Below are positions 62,640-64,000 of a stretch of DNA of 64,000 bases, one piece after another. This DNA is from Pseudomonadota bacterium. GTDB lineage: Bacteria; Pseudomonadota; Gammaproteobacteria; Pseudomonadales; Pseudomonadaceae. The position numbers and the translations under genes were made by a program. The notes below the pieces were generated by a model. The model saw nothing but the letters and a program-made list of their open reading frames with translations, searched no databases and had not been told where the DNA came from. Location of the stretch: positions 1 to 64,000 of the forward strand of contig JAEYXX010000143.1 of the NCBI GenBank assembly GCA_023431055.1. The letters run 5' to 3'. Within the stretch, counting starts at the first letter, position 1. Each line of letters starts with the position of its first letter.

Positions 62640-63347
62640 TCAACTCGCCAACAGCTCTGTCACCCAGCGCGGCAGCTGTTCGGTAGCCGGGCCATAGCGT
62701 TTCTCGGCGAACAGTGAATGGCCCTGGCTCGGTTCCAGATTGATCTCCAGGGTATGCGCGCCCGCGTGACGCGCCTGTTCGACGAAACCAGCCGCCGGGT
62801 AGACATGACCCGAGGTGCCGATGCTGACGAACAGCTCGCATCGCTCCAGCGCGTCGTAAATACGCTCCATGTGATAGGGCATTTCGCCGAACCAGACGAT
62901 ATCCGGCCGTAACGTGCCCTTCAGGCCGCAGCAGGCACAGGCCTGGCCGACCGGCATGTCCTCCAGCAAGGGAAAACGCTGCTGGCTGTTGCTGCACAGC
63001 ATCGACTGCAACTCGCCGTGCATATGCAGCAAGCGTTTGGAACCGGCGCGCTCGTGCAGGTTGTCGACGTTCTGCGTCACCACCAGGAATTCGCCTTGCC
63101 AGCCAGCCTCCAGCTCGGCCAGGGCCAGATGCCCGGCATTTGGTGCGATGGCCGGATCACGCAACTGGGCGCGACGCATGTCGTAGAAGCGCTGTACCAG
63201 CGCCGGATCACGGGCGAAGCCTTCGGGCGTGGCCACTTCTTCGATGCGATGGTCTTCCCACAGGCCGTCGGAGGCGCGGAAGGTGCGAATACCGCTCTCG
63301 GCGGAGATACCGGCGCCGGTAAGGATGACGAGATTGGGATGGGGCAT
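62640..63347 (-). CDS. cobB: Sir2-family NAD-dependent deacylase CobB
   Basis: A 235-residue sirtuin. It removes acyl groups from lysines using NAD+. The NAD-binding motif is GAGISAESGIRTFR (about 11-24), the catalytic region TQNVDNLHERAG and then HGEL. The residues Y55 and R58 (YDMR) are those of class III sirtuins that act on succinyl and other acidic acyl groups. Four Cys residues (two in QACACCG-type spacing, one in MLCSN) make the zinc site possible but not fully standard. I start at ATG 63347, whose product begins MPHPNLVILTG, rather than at 63371. Confidence 0.9.
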   Translation of the reverse strand: MPHPNLVILTGAGISAESGIRTFRASDGLWEDHRIEEVATPEGFARDPALVQRFYDMRRAQLRDPAIAPNAGHLALAELEAGWQGEFLVVTQNVDNLHERAGSKRLLHMHGELQSMLCSNSQQRFPLLEDMPVGQACACCGLKGTLRPDIVWFGEMPYHMERIYDALERCELFVSIGTSGHVYPAAGFVEQARHAGAHTLEINLEPSQGHSLFAEKRYGPATEQLPRWVTELLAS

Positions 63348-63384
63348 GCTGGCTCCTGGGCAGGTCGCCATCAGGTATGGGGCT

Positions 63385-63690
63385 TCAGCAGGGCTTGCCG
63401 TTGCTACGGTTGTCTGTGGGTTCTACGCACACCTGTTCGACGATGGACTGCACCTGAGGGCTCTTGTCGCGAATGCTGCTGGTGAAGGTGCTGATAAAAC
63501 GTTCGGCTGCAGCGGCATCGTCAAAGCGACGCGCGCCACTCAGGTTGCCGGTGTAAGCGCCGTTGCTGGAGGCGTAGCACTGCGAGTAGCCGTCGCATTT
63601 GAGGGCGACCACCCATACCGTCGAGTTGACCAGTACGCCAGCCTGGGTGATACCAGCGGTGAAAAGCAAAGAAAGAAGGGCAGCGCGCAT
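63385..63690 (-). CDS. Small secreted protein with four cysteines
   Basis: A 101-residue protein with a signal peptide (MRAALLSLLFTAGITQAG, cleavage near residue 17). The mature part of about 84 residues has four Cys (LKCDG, SQCYAS, QVCVEP, GKPC) that could form two disulfides, and a GNLSGARRFDD stretch. No family is recognised. It is expected in the periplasm. It lies between prfC and cobB on the same strand. Its stop lies 38 bases before the cobB start. Confidence 0.7.
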   Translation of the reverse strand: MRAALLSLLFTAGITQAGVLVNSTVWVVALKCDGYSQCYASSNGAYTGNLSGARRFDDAAAAERFISTFTSSIRDKSPQVQSIVEQVCVEPTDNRSNGKPC

Positions 63691-63836
63691 ATCGATAACT
63701 CCTGTAGTCGAAAAGGCGAGAGTAGCGGGTGACAGGTGTTTCGGCTACTGGACGCCGGCTGGGCCAGCGTCCGTTTCTACATCAGCCACATTAATGCACA
63801 CGCCTGCTGATGTTCGTGGCCTTGTGCAGTGGGCGA

Positions 63837-64000
63837 TCAGTGATGCTCGCGGGTGGCGCGGAATTTCACTTCCGGCCAACGCTCTTCCATCAGGCTGAGG
63901 TTGACGCGGGTCGGGGCCAGGTAGGTGAGGTGACCGCCGCCGTCGACGGCGAGGTTCTCAAAGGCCTTGTCCTTGAATTCCTTGAGTTTCTTCTCGTCGC
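63837..64000 (-). CDS. prfC: Peptide chain release factor 3, C-terminal end
   Basis: The frame is open at the right edge and ends at TGA 63837-63839. The visible 54 residues include [39 protein letters not shown] and the final [11 protein letters not shown], as in RF3. RF3 is a GTPase that recycles RF1 and RF2 from the ribosome after termination. The GTPase domain lies outside the window. Confidence 0.85.
   Translation of the reverse strand, partial: DEKKLKEFKDKAFENLAVDGGGHLTYLAPTRVNLSLMEERWPEVKFRATREHH

Overview
The window is a G+C-rich chromosomal segment of a Pseudomonas-type gammaproteobacterium. From memory of gene order, two blocks match P. aeruginosa PAO1: radA-mapZ-DUF3015-glyA-morA-ettA, and ndh-DUF3094-MOSC-DUF1780-CbiM-like-yacG-coaE-pilDCB-pilA / nadC-DUF1631-ampD-ampE-chemoreceptor. 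A fructose PTS operon (fruR / fruBKA) follows, as in P. putida. The fpr-linked start and the mixed synteny suggest the P. oleovorans/P. mendocina (Ectopseudomonas) neighbourhood, but this is inference and no species call can be made.

Layout. 1-900: end of a cytochrome bd-type (CioB/CydB) oxidase subunit with a 49-residue DUF2474 partner. 0.97-3.7 kb: a TldD/TldE-like protease pair. 3.7-8.1 kb: rlmG, fpr, a CNNM/CBS transporter-like protein, two small YdcH-type proteins and a GNAT enzyme. 8.2-19.3 kb: radA, a 50-residue protein, a MapZ-type PilZ protein, a DUF3015 protein, glyA, the large MorA-type GGDEF/EAL protein, ettA and a second PilZ protein. 19.3-22.1 kb: a DUF1631 protein and a tRNA Asn-Pro-Lys operon. 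22.2-27.1 kb: ndh, small conserved genes, yacG and coaE. 27.4-31.9 kb: pilD, pilC, pilB and divergent pilA.

31.9-42.7 kb is the accessory part. Between pilA and nadC lies a visibly AT-richer glycan island. The forward arm holds a GT-C-type membrane glycosyltransferase, a polyprenyl-phosphate-sugar synthase-like GT2, a DegT aminotransferase, an ATP-grasp enzyme and a methyltransferase. The opposing arm holds a Wzx-like flippase, a second GT2, a UDP-GlcNAc 2-epimerase-like enzyme with an altered signature, and a WbpA-like dehydrogenase. The forward arm next to a Ser/Thr-rich pilin loop reads as a pilin glycosylation cassette with its own lipid-linked, possibly amino-acylated sugar donor. This is the best candidate for a poorly described system here.

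42.9-64 kb: nadC, a second DUF1631 protein, ampD, ampE, a methyl-accepting chemotaxis protein, tatD, an AsmA-family protein, fruR, fruBKA with a FruR-type operator, an EF-hand membrane protein of unknown function, a CobB sirtuin, a small secreted Cys protein and the end of prfC.

Several themes run through the window. There are three c-di-GMP proteins (MapZ type, MorA type, second PilZ) and two DUF1631 paralogues. ANR/FNR-like boxes precede three small-protein genes. About a dozen REP-like palindromes of at least two families punctuate the intergenic spaces.
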